Source: Lachnospiraceae bacterium (lineage in GTDB: Bacteria > Bacillota > Clostridia > Lachnospirales > Lachnospiraceae). Taken from it: a stretch of DNA of 64,000 bases. Within the stretch, counting starts at the first letter, position 1. Each line of letters begins with the position of its first letter. Below are positions 19,469 through 28,828 of the stretch, in pieces. The stretch lies in the NCBI GenBank assembly GCA_024692715.1, contig JAILMH010000003.1, positions 1 to 64,000 of the forward strand, given 5' to 3'. A model generated the notes under the pieces. That model did no database searches. It worked only from the letters and a program-made list of their open reading frames with translations, and was not told the origin of the DNA. A program made the position numbers and the translations under genes.

Positions 19469-20568
19469 CTGTTAAACGCCCTGTATTTCATTAGATTCAT
19501 CATCTTTTTGCGATTCATACCCGGATAAAAATAATCCTCTAATATTCCTGTTTCTGTTCTGAGTGCTCTTGATTTCCTTGTGAGATCATAAAGCCTTATC
19601 TCTCTTCCCGGTATCTTTAAGAAAATATTTGCATCCATCGGTCTGAGCACAAGTCCATAATGCTCCATCACATGATACGGCAGAGACTGTGTCGAAAGAA
19701 GATAGTTCATTTTGACTGCATGATCTCTTATTTTCAAGCCATAAAGGTCGGATTCATAAGGCATGAGCGCATTTTCAAAATATGCGTCATATACTGCTCT
19801 TGAGTCAGCAAGCCCCGAGAAGTGGAAGGTATGTGTCGTTCCAAAGGAAAGCGGGACCTGCAGATCTGTAACTGCATGAAAAGCGTGTTCTCCAGCATCT
19901 GCAAAGTTTGTAGTATAAGAAATTCGCGGATAAAGGAAGTATCTGTCAGTTTCTATAAGATACTTTATAGCATATTTAAGCCATGAATTTTCTGACCACG
20001 CAGCAGCATCTGAAGGCATACCGTTTCCATGGAGATCATCTCCGTCATGCTCTTTCTGCCAGTCTCTGAAATCATCCCACTGCTTTGCTGTCCACGCCTG
20101 TCCCCAGCTTGAAGCAAACTGGAAGTACCAGTTATCATAGCCATCGTCGATAGGCTCAAAGGGAAGACGGGCAAATACATTGAATCTGTGATTGTAAAGG
20201 GAAATTCCACCGATCTCATCCCTCATCGCCGAAAAATCCAGCGCACTTGATGCAAACCTGTAAAATTCCGGAGACACATATAGATCATCCTCAAGCATGA
20301 TGATACTTCCAAATTCATTTGTGTAATTACCGCACTCTAAAATATGCTTTTTAAGCCCGAGTCTGTCCGCATGACGGACAACTCTCTTATTTCCATGCTT
20401 CCAGTTGAATTTTTCCGCGATTCTCGCAACTTCAGGATTGTCACTGTTGTCTATACTTATGATGAGCTGTATATCATCATAGTCATAGCTGGCTTCCGCC
20501 ACGGACACCAGGATCCTCTTTAATGAATCCACTCTGTTGTATGCTGCTATAACTATTGCCGGTTTCAT
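19465..20568 (-). CDS. Glycosyltransferase with a GNT-I-like (GT13-like) motif
   Basis: [22 protein letters not shown]...[17 protein letters not shown]...[11 protein letters not shown]. Confidence 0.7.
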   Translation of the reverse strand: MKPAIVIAAYNRVDSLKRILVSVAEASYDYDDIQLIISIDNSDNPEVARIAEKFNWKHGNKRVVRHADRLGLKKHILECGNYTNEFGSIIMLEDDLYVSPEFYRFASSALDFSAMRDEIGGISLYNHRFNVFARLPFEPIDDGYDNWYFQFASSWGQAWTAKQWDDFRDWQKEHDGDDLHGNGMPSDAAAWSENSWLKYAIKYLIETDRYFLYPRISYTTNFADAGEHAFHAVTDLQVPLSFGTTHTFHFSGLADSRAVYDAYFENALMPYESDLYGLKIRDHAVKMNYLLSTQSLPYHVMEHYGLVLRPMDANIFLKIPGREIRLYDLTRKSRALRTETGILEDYFYPGMNRKKMMNLMKYRAFNR

Positions 20569-21257
20569 GATCTTCCCATTGCCTCCAAAAATACCTTAAT
20601 ATCCTTAAATTCATCTATATGAGCTCTGATCCATTCATCAGAATTTTCCCACCACTTTAACTCTTCAAGTCTTTTTACCGTCTCTTCATCAAAACGATAT
20701 CGGATCACTCTGGCAGGTACGCCAGCACAAATACTGTATGGCGGGGTATCCTTAACTACCAACGCTCCGGCACCAACGACCGCGCCGTCTCCTATGGTGA
20801 CACCATCCATTATTTTTACGTGGTTTCCGATCCACACATCATTTCCTATCTTTATATTTCCTACTTCACCCTTAAAGGTCTTTTCCTTTGCAAAGGAGAA
20901 ACCAAATGTCTCTGCCGGGTCTGTGAATGCCGGATGCATGGCAACCTGATCTTTTATCGGATGCCTTCCAACGACAGTTGAAACTCCTGCACCTATCGAA
21001 GTATATCTTCCGATCTCGGTGTCGGTAAAGTCCCCGTCTCTATTGATATATGAACCTCTGCCAAGCTTTCCATTTACAAATGAGGTATTGCGTCCGAGAA
21101 AATTTCTTCCCTCAAGTACTGCTCCTCTCACATATGAACCCTGCTTTAATATGCTGTTTGTCTTTATTTCGCAGGACAACCGTATAAACGGAAAAAAAAG
21201 GCAGCGATAAATACCGCTCGCTGCCTCATTTAATTTTCTTTTCCAGATTTTTTTCAT
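20565..21257 (-). CDS. Hexapeptide-repeat (CatB-like) acyltransferase
   Basis: Left-handed beta-helix repeats; [55 protein letters not shown]. Confidence 0.9.
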   Translation of the reverse strand: MKKIWKRKLNEAASGIYRCLFFPFIRLSCEIKTNSILKQGSYVRGAVLEGRNFLGRNTSFVNGKLGRGSYINRDGDFTDTEIGRYTSIGAGVSTVVGRHPIKDQVAMHPAFTDPAETFGFSFAKEKTFKGEVGNIKIGNDVWIGNHVKIMDGVTIGDGAVVGAGALVVKDTPPYSICAGVPARVIRYRFDEETVKRLEELKWWENSDEWIRAHIDEFKDIKVFLEAMGRS

Positions 21258-22072
21258 TTTACTTCTACCCGCTTCTGGTGCCGCATCTTGCGCTGCACCT
21301 TACGAATCCAGTATTTAAGCCAGCCCGGAAAATAATCCATTCCAAACTGCCTTATATTGATCGACCACATCTGCTTCTTTATTTCTTCATCCCCCGGAGT
21401 CTCTATTCCGTTTTCTCTGCGTATTGCTATCGATTCAAGATAGGTGTCCTTAAGCCTTACGCTGGAAACCCCGGTCTTTGAAACCTTTGCAATGAGCACT
21501 CCCGTATCTGAAAACATGCAGCCTGCATTATATGCCTGGAGCAGAAAGTTATAGTCAGCTCCTATCTTCCACTTTAGATCAAAGGGAAAGCTTCTCATAA
21601 GCCTTGTCCTTGCAAATACGCTCTGATGAGAAAAAGGCATGCGCTCCTTTATTTTTTCAGGACATTTTCTGAAATAATGATACTCTCCAAACTCCTCCTC
21701 GGCTGTATCGCCAAAAAGAAGATCTGAAGCACTCCAGTCACGGCCCTCAAAGATATCCGAAAGCACATGATCTGAAAAATAGCAGTCTCCGGAGTTCATA
21801 AAGCTTATCCATTCACCTACAGCTCTTTTTACAGCTATATTCATGGCGTCATAGAGTCCCTTATCGGGCTCTGAAATGATCCTGAAGGATATCCCTCTCT
21901 CCTTAAAACGGCTTCTGTAACTTTCTGCAACTTTTACAGTACCATCCTTTGAACCGCCGTCCTTTATTATATACTCAAAATCTGAATATTTCTGAGAAAG
22001 CACCGACTCTATCGTAGCCGCGATAAATTTCTCTTCATTATAGCATACAGTGATCACTGTTATCATTAACAT
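21254..22072 (-). CDS. Family 2 glycosyltransferase
   Basis: [50 protein letters not shown]...MNSGDCYF. Confidence 0.88.
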   Translation of the reverse strand: MLMITVITVCYNEEKFIAATIESVLSQKYSDFEYIIKDGGSKDGTVKVAESYRSRFKERGISFRIISEPDKGLYDAMNIAVKRAVGEWISFMNSGDCYFSDHVLSDIFEGRDWSASDLLFGDTAEEEFGEYHYFRKCPEKIKERMPFSHQSVFARTRLMRSFPFDLKWKIGADYNFLLQAYNAGCMFSDTGVLIAKVSKTGVSSVRLKDTYLESIAIRRENGIETPGDEEIKKQMWSINIRQFGMDYFPGWLKYWIRKVQRKMRHQKRVEVK

Positions 22073-22078
22073 TCTCCC

Positions 22079-23182
22079 TCAACGCTGTCTCAGATGCTCG
22101 TAAAGTTTTGCCACTATAGGATCCCATCTAAAATCATGCCAGGTATAATCTGCAATTTCCACCGCTCTCGACTCCCAGTCCGCCTTCGAATTCATAAGTC
22201 TTACAAAGGCACCTGAAAGCGCCATACTATCATCGACCGGAACTATATAACCGAACTTTCCGTCGTTATAGATATCCCTTCCTGCCGGAACACCCTTTGT
22301 AGTCACAAGGAAGTCCCCGTTTGCCGCAGCTTCAAGCAGCACTATTCCAAAGCTTTCTGACCTTGAAGGTAATGTAAATATCTTTGCCCTTCTGTAATAT
22401 TCATTCAGCTTTTCCTTATCGGTAATTGGTCCTGTGAAAATGATCCTGTCCTTAAGGTCCGGATGTCTTGCCATGAAGCTTGAAATATAGGTCTTAAACT
22501 CTTCTTCAATACTTCCCACAAGATAGAGCTTCCAGTCATTCTGCACTGCCGCACCTGCAAAAGCATTAAGGAGAACATCTGTAGCCTTTGCATAGGTACC
22601 GAGATTTCCGACCGCCAGTATCATATTTTCTTTATTGAATGTCTTAACAGGCTGTTCTTCATCTGTATAAAATCCATTCGGAATATATATGATCCTTGGG
22701 CCATACTTCTTTTCCATCCAACCTGCGATAAGTGTAGTCTCTACAGAAACCACATCTGCAAGCCTTATGGTCATCCTCTTTATAAATCCGACCGGATTCG
22801 GCATGAGAAGCCTTTTATAGCCCTTAAGATCCATATCGAGCTTAAGGTATCCCTTTCCGCCCGGTTTTTTCCTAAGTTTATAAATAAGCAGGTACACAAA
22901 GCTCGAAAGATTCAGGTGATAGACATTGAGCACATCTATCCCGGATGCATTTTTCCACACAAATTTTGCTCCCGCTATGATCGGTGAAATCATATCTTTT
23001 TTCAGAAATTTCACCTTAAGTCCCTTTACCTCTTTTTCAAGATAAGGATAACTTTCATCATTTTTATATGACACCATAATGCTGTTAACATTGTAGTCTC
23101 TGTGCAGCATGTATGGGATCATTCCAACATCCTTTAATAGATGTACATTTTTCAATCTGGTAAACAGCGTAACAAATACCAT
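22079..23182 (-). CDS. Family 4 glycosyltransferase
   Basis: C-terminal TLPSRSESFGIVLLEAAANGDFLVTTKGVPAGRDI. Start at 23182 (MVFVTLFTRLKN) chosen because GTGGAGG lies just upstream; the ORF track start is 23200. Confidence 0.8.
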   Translation of the reverse strand: MVFVTLFTRLKNVHLLKDVGMIPYMLHRDYNVNSIMVSYKNDESYPYLEKEVKGLKVKFLKKDMISPIIAGAKFVWKNASGIDVLNVYHLNLSSFVYLLIYKLRKKPGGKGYLKLDMDLKGYKRLLMPNPVGFIKRMTIRLADVVSVETTLIAGWMEKKYGPRIIYIPNGFYTDEEQPVKTFNKENMILAVGNLGTYAKATDVLLNAFAGAAVQNDWKLYLVGSIEEEFKTYISSFMARHPDLKDRIIFTGPITDKEKLNEYYRRAKIFTLPSRSESFGIVLLEAAANGDFLVTTKGVPAGRDIYNDGKFGYIVPVDDSMALSGAFVRLMNSKADWESRAVEIADYTWHDFRWDPIVAKLYEHLRQR

Positions 23183-23211
23183 TTGCCGCCTCCACTTCAA
23201 ACGATTATAAT
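23183..23211 (+). promoter_or_regulatory. Candidate sigma-A promoter for the 23219 glycosyltransferase
   Basis: TTGCCG (23183-23188)-N17-TATAAT (23206-23211), with the ATG only 8 nt after the -10. Confidence 0.55.
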
Positions 23212-23218
23212 AGGCATC

Positions 23219-24076
23219 ATGAAAACAACATTAATAATACTTAATTATAACGATGCTGAGCGAACAATCAAGCTCGCCCAGACAGTAAAAAATTATAACT
23301 CAATAAATCACATTGTAATCACTGACAATGCATCAAGTGACGATTCATTCGCAAGGCTTTTAGAAATCGCCGACGATAAAATTTCCGTAGTGACCTCCGG
23401 CTTTAACGGCGGCTATGCCAAAGGCAATAATTTCGGCTGCCGCTATGCCATAGCAAATTTTTCTCCGGATATTTTATTTGTGGCAAATCCGGATGTAGCC
23501 TTTGACAATGAAACTGCCGCTGCAATGGCTGCAGCTCTGACAAAATGCAAGAATCTCGGCGTAGTAGCTCCTCTTGTACGCAAAGGTTACAATGTATGGA
23601 ATCTCCCGGGCTTTGCCGGAATCATCGAGAGCCTTTTCCTTGTATGGTTCACTCTCGACAAGCTCCTTATACGAAAAAAGATATTAAATTCTGACAAGCA
23701 GCTTGTCCCTGCCGGAGTCGCCGAAGGTTCATTCTTCGCTCTCACTGCTGCCGCATTTAAGGAAGCAGGCGGTTTCGATGAGCGGACCTTCCTTTACTCT
23801 GAAGAGATAATCCTTGCATCGAGGCTTAAGGCACTCGGACTTCGTACCGGCATCTTAAGAGATTACCGCTACGACCATATGCACTCTGCAAGTATCAAAA
23901 AACACTACAACTCTTCAAAAGCCCGCACCTTCAAGCATTTTGCAGAAAGCTTTGCCATCTATAACAAGCACTATCTGCACACAACTCCTATGCAGGATAA
24001 AATTTATGATCTTGCCTGTAAGCTCGCCTATGGCGAAAGGCTTGTCTATGATTTTATCAAAAATCATATGCCTTAA
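23219..24076 (+). CDS. Family 2 (rhamnosyltransferase-like) glycosyltransferase
   Basis: MKTTLIILNYNDAERTIKLAQTVKNYNSINHIVITDNASSDDS...GFNGGYAKGNNFG. Start refined from 23141 by homology to GT2 N-termini. Confidence 0.85.
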   Translation: MKTTLIILNYNDAERTIKLAQTVKNYNSINHIVITDNASSDDSFARLLEIADDKISVVTSGFNGGYAKGNNFGCRYAIANFSPDILFVANPDVAFDNETAAAMAAALTKCKNLGVVAPLVRKGYNVWNLPGFAGIIESLFLVWFTLDKLLIRKKILNSDKQLVPAGVAEGSFFALTAAAFKEAGGFDERTFLYSEEIILASRLKALGLRTGILRDYRYDHMHSASIKKHYNSSKARTFKHFAESFAIYNKHYLHTTPMQDKIYDLACKLAYGERLVYDFIKNHMP

Positions 24077-25179
24077 AGGTCTGCGAGCTCACGTATACTC
24101 TTAACCATGTGCTCCCATGAAAAACGTCCACTATCGGCTTTGATCTCAGCTTTGAAATCGAAGCCGTTTTCTTTCATGGAATAAAATTTCTTTACAGCTT
24201 TCACAAGTTCATCTGCATCTGCGCTTTCACAAAGAACTCCTGTCTTGCCATCTGTTACAACCTCAGGAAGTCCGCCGACTCTTGTTGCTATGACCGGCTT
24301 TTCGAATCCGAAAGCTATCTGCGCTATACCACTCTGTGTCGCATCTATATACGGAAGTACGACTGCATCAGCTGCTGCAAAATATTTCTCCACTTCACGA
24401 TCTGGCGTATATCCGTCATGTATCTCAACCCTGTCTCTCACTCCAAGAGAATCTATGAGCTCATCATATTCTGCTCTGGCATTTCCAAAATCTCCGACAA
24501 CCATCAGCTTTACATCCTCAAGGGACTTCATCGCATCAAGCATGTATTTAAGCCCTTTATAAGGGCGGATAAATCCAAAGAAAAGGATCACCTTTTCCTC
24601 TGAAGTCTTCTCAGGCTGATCGTGAAAATTAAATGCACTATAAGTAGGATGCATATTCACTATATATTTAGGGTCCCGGATAATAGTCTTGAGCTCAGAG
24701 GCTTCTTTGGAAGAATGGAGCACAAAATAATCTCCTCCCCTGAGAGTAAGGCGCGTCAAAAACCTGTCCAACGGAAATCTTTCGTGTGGAAAGACATTAT
24801 GGCAGGTAAACAGGATCTTCGTCTTTATAAGCGCAGAAAGTATCCTGTAACACGGCGCAAAATATGGATGCCACCATTCGATGATCACAAGCTCCGGTTT
24901 CATCGCATTGATCTTCATCGCAGTGGCAATAATATTGAATGGATTGGCTGTATTCAGCCAGAAATGAGTGTTTTCAACCTTAAAGCTGTCATTTTTAAAA
25001 TCCCTCTGCTCCTTTTTGAAAAGAAGCTTCGGGTACTGCATGGAATAAGAGATCACTTCGGTATTAAATTCTTTCCTCAATGCTCGAGCCAGCAGCCCCG
25101 TATAATGAGAAATTCCGCCTTTAAATGGGTAAACCGGGCCGATCAGAACTATTTTCTTTTCAGTTTTTTCGGTTGTCAT
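24073..25179 (-). CDS. Family 4 glycosyltransferase
   Basis: KKIVLIGPVYPFKGGISHYTGLLARAL...QIAFGFEKPVIATRVGGLPEVVTDGKTG. Confidence 0.9.
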   Translation of the reverse strand: MTTEKTEKKIVLIGPVYPFKGGISHYTGLLARALRKEFNTEVISYSMQYPKLLFKKEQRDFKNDSFKVENTHFWLNTANPFNIIATAMKINAMKPELVIIEWWHPYFAPCYRILSALIKTKILFTCHNVFPHERFPLDRFLTRLTLRGGDYFVLHSSKEASELKTIIRDPKYIVNMHPTYSAFNFHDQPEKTSEEKVILFFGFIRPYKGLKYMLDAMKSLEDVKLMVVGDFGNARAEYDELIDSLGVRDRVEIHDGYTPDREVEKYFAAADAVVLPYIDATQSGIAQIAFGFEKPVIATRVGGLPEVVTDGKTGVLCESADADELVKAVKKFYSMKENGFDFKAEIKADSGRFSWEHMVKSIRELADL

Positions 25180-26140
25180 TCAAGATTTCCTCATTGCTTT
25201 TCTCTCCGGCTTCAATTCTTCTGAGTCTGAACTGAATATCCTCAAGAATCTTTCTATTAGCTGCAATAATATCAGCCTGAAGTCCCATGATAAATGTGGA
25301 GAATCCAAGCATCATCAATGTACTTGCAAGGATAAGTGACTGGATATGTCCAACTCCCTGTCCCTGTGAGAAGTAAATGATGAATCTGATCGCAAGCACA
25401 AGCCCGATGGTAAACGGAATTAGTCCTATCAATGAGAAAAATACCAACGGACGATACATCATATATGCTCTGATTATTGTGAGGATAGATTTTTTAATGT
25501 ATCCTGCCATACTGCTGAAAAGTCTTGACTTCCTAAGCTCCGGATTTGTATTTATCGGAACCGAAGTGATAGCCATACTGTTTCTTCCGGCCTGCACAAT
25601 TGTCTCAAGTGTATATGTGTAGTTATTGATAACATTTATATGCATTGCTGCATCTCTTGAAAAAGCTCTGAATCCGCTCGGAGCGTCCGGAATATCTGTT
25701 GCAGATGCTTTACGCACTACAAAGCTTCCAAGATGCTGAAGCTTCTTTTTAAGCGGTGAAAATCCCGGTGTATCATCAATAGGTCTTTCACCGATAACGA
25801 TCTCAGCTTTATGCTCGAGGATCGGTCTTACAAGTTTTTCAATGTCTGAACCGCAATACTGATTATCAGCATCTGTATTTACGATAATGTCTGCGCCATT
25901 TCTGAGACAGGCATCAAGACCTGCAATAAATCCCTTTGCAAGACCTTTATTCTTGACAAAGGAAACGACGTAATTAACGCCCCATTCCTTTGCCACTTCT
26001 ACAGTATTGTCTGTACTTCCATCGTTGATAATAAGGTACTCGATCTCATCAATGCCATCGATATGACGCGGCAGAGCATCAAGTGCTACCTTGAGTGTTT
26101 TTGCTTCGTTTAAACACGGAATCTGAATTATGAGCTTCAT
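25160..26140 (-). CDS. GT2 polyprenyl-phosphate-sugar synthase-like protein (DPM/GtrB-like) with C-terminal TM helices
   Basis: KLIIQIPCLNEAKTLKVALDALP...EYLIINDGSTDNTVEVAKEWG...VNTDADNQY, then two C-terminal TM segments. Confidence 0.85.
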   Translation of the reverse strand: MKLIIQIPCLNEAKTLKVALDALPRHIDGIDEIEYLIINDGSTDNTVEVAKEWGVNYVVSFVKNKGLAKGFIAGLDACLRNGADIIVNTDADNQYCGSDIEKLVRPILEHKAEIVIGERPIDDTPGFSPLKKKLQHLGSFVVRKASATDIPDAPSGFRAFSRDAAMHINVINNYTYTLETIVQAGRNSMAITSVPINTNPELRKSRLFSSMAGYIKKSILTIIRAYMMYRPLVFFSLIGLIPFTIGLVLAIRFIIYFSQGQGVGHIQSLILASTLMMLGFSTFIMGLQADIIAANRKILEDIQFRLRRIEAGEKSNEEILNDNRKN

Positions 26141-27384
26141 GACTCGTTTGCTTCTCCTCGTTTTTCTTTACGTCTGAGCAGGTCCTGCGCAGATGGGCTT
26201 CCTGAAAGCTTTACCCAGATCTTCTGCTTAGGATGAGGTGCAGATTCCATATCTCCATCCTCTTCGCTGCGGATCGACTCGACTCTTACAAATTCATTTG
26301 TAAAGTCAGGCTTCATTATCTCGATCTCTTCTCCAACGCAGAATTTATTTTTCTGATGAATTACAGCTTCACCATTTTCATTAACTTCCTCGATCACACC
26401 AAGATAAGTATAATCTGTTGAGTAAGTGTTGTTATCATAGATCTGAGACTCGTATGAAGGTTTTCCAAACCAGAATCCTGTACAGAAGTTTCTTGTTGTA
26501 CATTTACGAATCTCTTCTTTATACCATTCCATATTTGCCTGATATTTCTCAGGTGATTCAAAATAATCGTCAATAGCTCTGCGATATGTTCTTGCAGTTG
26601 CAGCAACATAAAGCGCAGTTTTCATTCTGCCTTCGATCTTAAGACTGTCGATACCTGCGTCCACAAGCTCCGGAATATGCTCGATCATGCAGAGATCCTT
26701 TGAGTTGAAAATAAAAGTTCCTCTCTCATTTTCTTCGATAGGAAGATACTGACCAGGTCTGCTGGCTTCGGCAACGGCATACTTCCAGCGGCATGGATGC
26801 TTACACTCTCCATGGTTGGCATCATGGCCTGTGAAATAGTTTGAAAGAAGGCATCTTCCAGAGTATGAAATACACATGGCACCATGGATAAATGACTCGA
26901 TCTCAAGATCATCGGGGATATTTGCCCTGATCTCTTTGACTTCCTCAAGTGAAAGCTCTCTGGCAGAAACTACACGCTTTGCACCCATCTTATGCCAGAA
27001 ATTGAAAGTTTTATAATTTGTATTATTAGCCTGAGTACTGATATGCAGCTCCATATCCGGCATATTTTCTCTGGCAGTCATAAACATACCCGGATCTGCA
27101 ACAAGTACAGCATCAGGCTTTATCTCTGCAAGCTCCTTAAAATAACGGGCTGCCTCATCCAGATCATTATTATGTGCAATGATATTTGCTGTAACATAAA
27201 CCTTTACTCCATGCTTATGAGCATAGGCAATACCTTCCTCCATTTCTTCCCTGGAGAAATTTTTAGCTCCGGCACGGAGACCCATTGTCTCACCACCGAT
27301 ATATACTGCATTGGCACCAAATGTTACTGCTGTTTTCAGTTCCTCAAGTCCCTTTGAAGGGATCAGTAATTCAGGTTTTCTCAT
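26137..27384 (-). CDS. trhP: U32-family tRNA hydroxylation protein (TrhP/YrrO-like)
   Basis: MRKPELLIPSKGLEELKTAVTFGANAVYIGG...FIHGAMCISYSGRCLLSNYFTGHDANHGECKHPCRWKY; synteny with trmR. Confidence 0.9.
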   Translation of the reverse strand: MRKPELLIPSKGLEELKTAVTFGANAVYIGGETMGLRAGAKNFSREEMEEGIAYAHKHGVKVYVTANIIAHNNDLDEAARYFKELAEIKPDAVLVADPGMFMTARENMPDMELHISTQANNTNYKTFNFWHKMGAKRVVSARELSLEEVKEIRANIPDDLEIESFIHGAMCISYSGRCLLSNYFTGHDANHGECKHPCRWKYAVAEASRPGQYLPIEENERGTFIFNSKDLCMIEHIPELVDAGIDSLKIEGRMKTALYVAATARTYRRAIDDYFESPEKYQANMEWYKEEIRKCTTRNFCTGFWFGKPSYESQIYDNNTYSTDYTYLGVIEEVNENGEAVIHQKNKFCVGEEIEIMKPDFTNEFVRVESIRSEEDGDMESAPHPKQKIWVKLSGSPSAQDLLRRKEKRGEANES

Positions 27385-27405
27385 ACTACTTTGATTCCTT
27401 AAATC

Positions 27406-28041
27406 TTAAATCCTAACTGCAAGTGTAACTCCATCTCCCACCGGAAGAACCGATGCAGAGAAATCAGCATCATGTGTGATACTGTATAAAAAATCTCTCA
27501 TACGCTTGTGAATCGTACGATTTCTGCGGTTTACCGCAAACTTTGACTCAAAAACATCTCCATCCTGAAGACAATTATCTGCAACCAATAATCCGCCTTT
27601 CTTCAAAAGCCTCTTGGCTTCTTCAAGATAATACGGATACTGAGCCTTGGCCGCATCAATAAATATCATATCATAACTCTCCGTCAATGCCGGAAGTATC
27701 TCCTCTGCATTTCCTTCAAGCAATTTTATCCTGTCCTTAAAACCCGACTTTTCAAAATTTTCTTTGGCTATCGGAATCCTTACATCATAATTCTCAATAG
27801 TTGTAATACTTGCATCTGAATACTGAGCCATAAGGATCGCTGAAAATCCAACCGCAGCGCCGATTTCAAGTATTGTACCGGGTTTATGCTCCGCAAGCAA
27901 AAATTTAAGCAGAGTCTGGGTTTCTTTACGTATGATCGGAACCCACGTCTGCCTTGCGGATTTTTCTATTTCGTTTAAAAAAGGCGTATTCCCTGAGTTC
28001 AGGGAATTTATATACGCCGTACATCTTTCATTTACTATCAA
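27406..28041 (-). CDS. trmR: SAM-dependent O-methyltransferase, TrmR/YrrM-like (tRNA U34)
   Basis: TILEIGAAVGFSAILMAQY...DMIFIDAAKAQYPYYLEEAKRLLKKGGLLVADN; next to U32 and the YceG-like gene. Confidence 0.85.
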   Translation of the reverse strand: MIVNERCTAYINSLNSGNTPFLNEIEKSARQTWVPIIRKETQTLLKFLLAEHKPGTILEIGAAVGFSAILMAQYSDASITTIENYDVRIPIAKENFEKSGFKDRIKLLEGNAEEILPALTESYDMIFIDAAKAQYPYYLEEAKRLLKKGGLLVADNCLQDGDVFESKFAVNRRNRTIHKRMRDFLYSITHDADFSASVLPVGDGVTLAVRI

Positions 28042-28493
28042 TTACTTTCGGTTACCTCTTCCGAAGCTTCACTGGAACCCTCATCTGATGCTTCAGAAGA
28101 CGAAGCCTTTTCTGAGGTTTCTTCAGTAGATGATTCACCATCACCAGCCATTATTTCCATCATTTCTTCAGCGGTCATAGCTGTACTCAGCTCGTATGTG
28201 CCGCCTTTTAGCTTTCCACTGTACTCAGAAAATTTTTCCTGAAAGCTGAAAAGCTTTGCATCACGAATAAGCCCATGATCTTCAAGGATCTCTCCAATTT
28301 CAGACGCAGACGCTCCACTGGGAATTTCTACTGTCACGTCAACACCGTCACCGGACGATACCGCCTTCTCGGCAAAGACGCGATAGCCAAAGCTATAAGC
28401 CTGCTTTCCCCAGCTGACGATCAGAATAAGCATGATCACAATTATCAGTATTCTGGCCATCATGGCACACATTGAAATGACCATATTTCTCAT
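28038..28493 (-). CDS. Short YceG/MltG-like membrane protein without the lytic transglycosylase catalytic region
   Basis: TM helix, then VTVEIPSGASASEIGEILEDHGLIRDAKLFSFQEKFSEYSGKLKGGTYELSTAMTAEEMMEIMAGD and a Ser/Glu tail. Start 28493 gives an ATGA overlap with the upstream gene. Confidence 0.7.
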   Translation of the reverse strand: MRNMVISMCAMMARILIIVIMLILIVSWGKQAYSFGYRVFAEKAVSSGDGVDVTVEIPSGASASEIGEILEDHGLIRDAKLFSFQEKFSEYSGKLKGGTYELSTAMTAEEMMEIMAGDGESSTEETSEKASSSEASDEGSSEASEEVTESN

Positions 28494-28828
28494 AATATGA
28501 TGTCCCAATCCTCTTTCATTCGCATTATAAAGAGATCCATGCAATCCCGAAGCAGGCGGTTAAGCTCCGCCTCTGCTTCGAGATAATCATGTATCCTCGG
28601 GTTATTATATACGCTTTCATTTTCATCTGCAAATCTGATCTCTTCTTCGAGAAGTTTTTCATCCGGCGTTCTCAGCAAAAGCTCATAGTGCTGGCGCCTG
28701 ATACGCCTTGCCTCCGCCAGCAGCGCAGGTTCTTTTTTCAATGAAAGCTCGGTTTCCTTAAGTTTGCGATACTCATCTGTATCGCGCACAGCTTTTACAA
28801 AATCTAAAATATTTTCTTCTGATATCAT
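28490..28828 (-). CDS. YlbF/YmcA-family protein
   Basis: MISEENILDFVKAVRDTDEYRKLKETELSLKKEPALLAEARRIRRQHYELL. Start 28828 gives an ATGA overlap with rnj. Confidence 0.72.
   Translation of the reverse strand: MISEENILDFVKAVRDTDEYRKLKETELSLKKEPALLAEARRIRRQHYELLLRTPDEKLLEEEIRFADENESVYNNPRIHDYLEAEAELNRLLRDCMDLFIMRMKEDWDIIL

Noticed and set aside
24622-25224. 200-aa plus-strand ORF
   Set aside because: Antisense to a clear GT4 gene and the GT2 start; basic, no motif, no credible SD.
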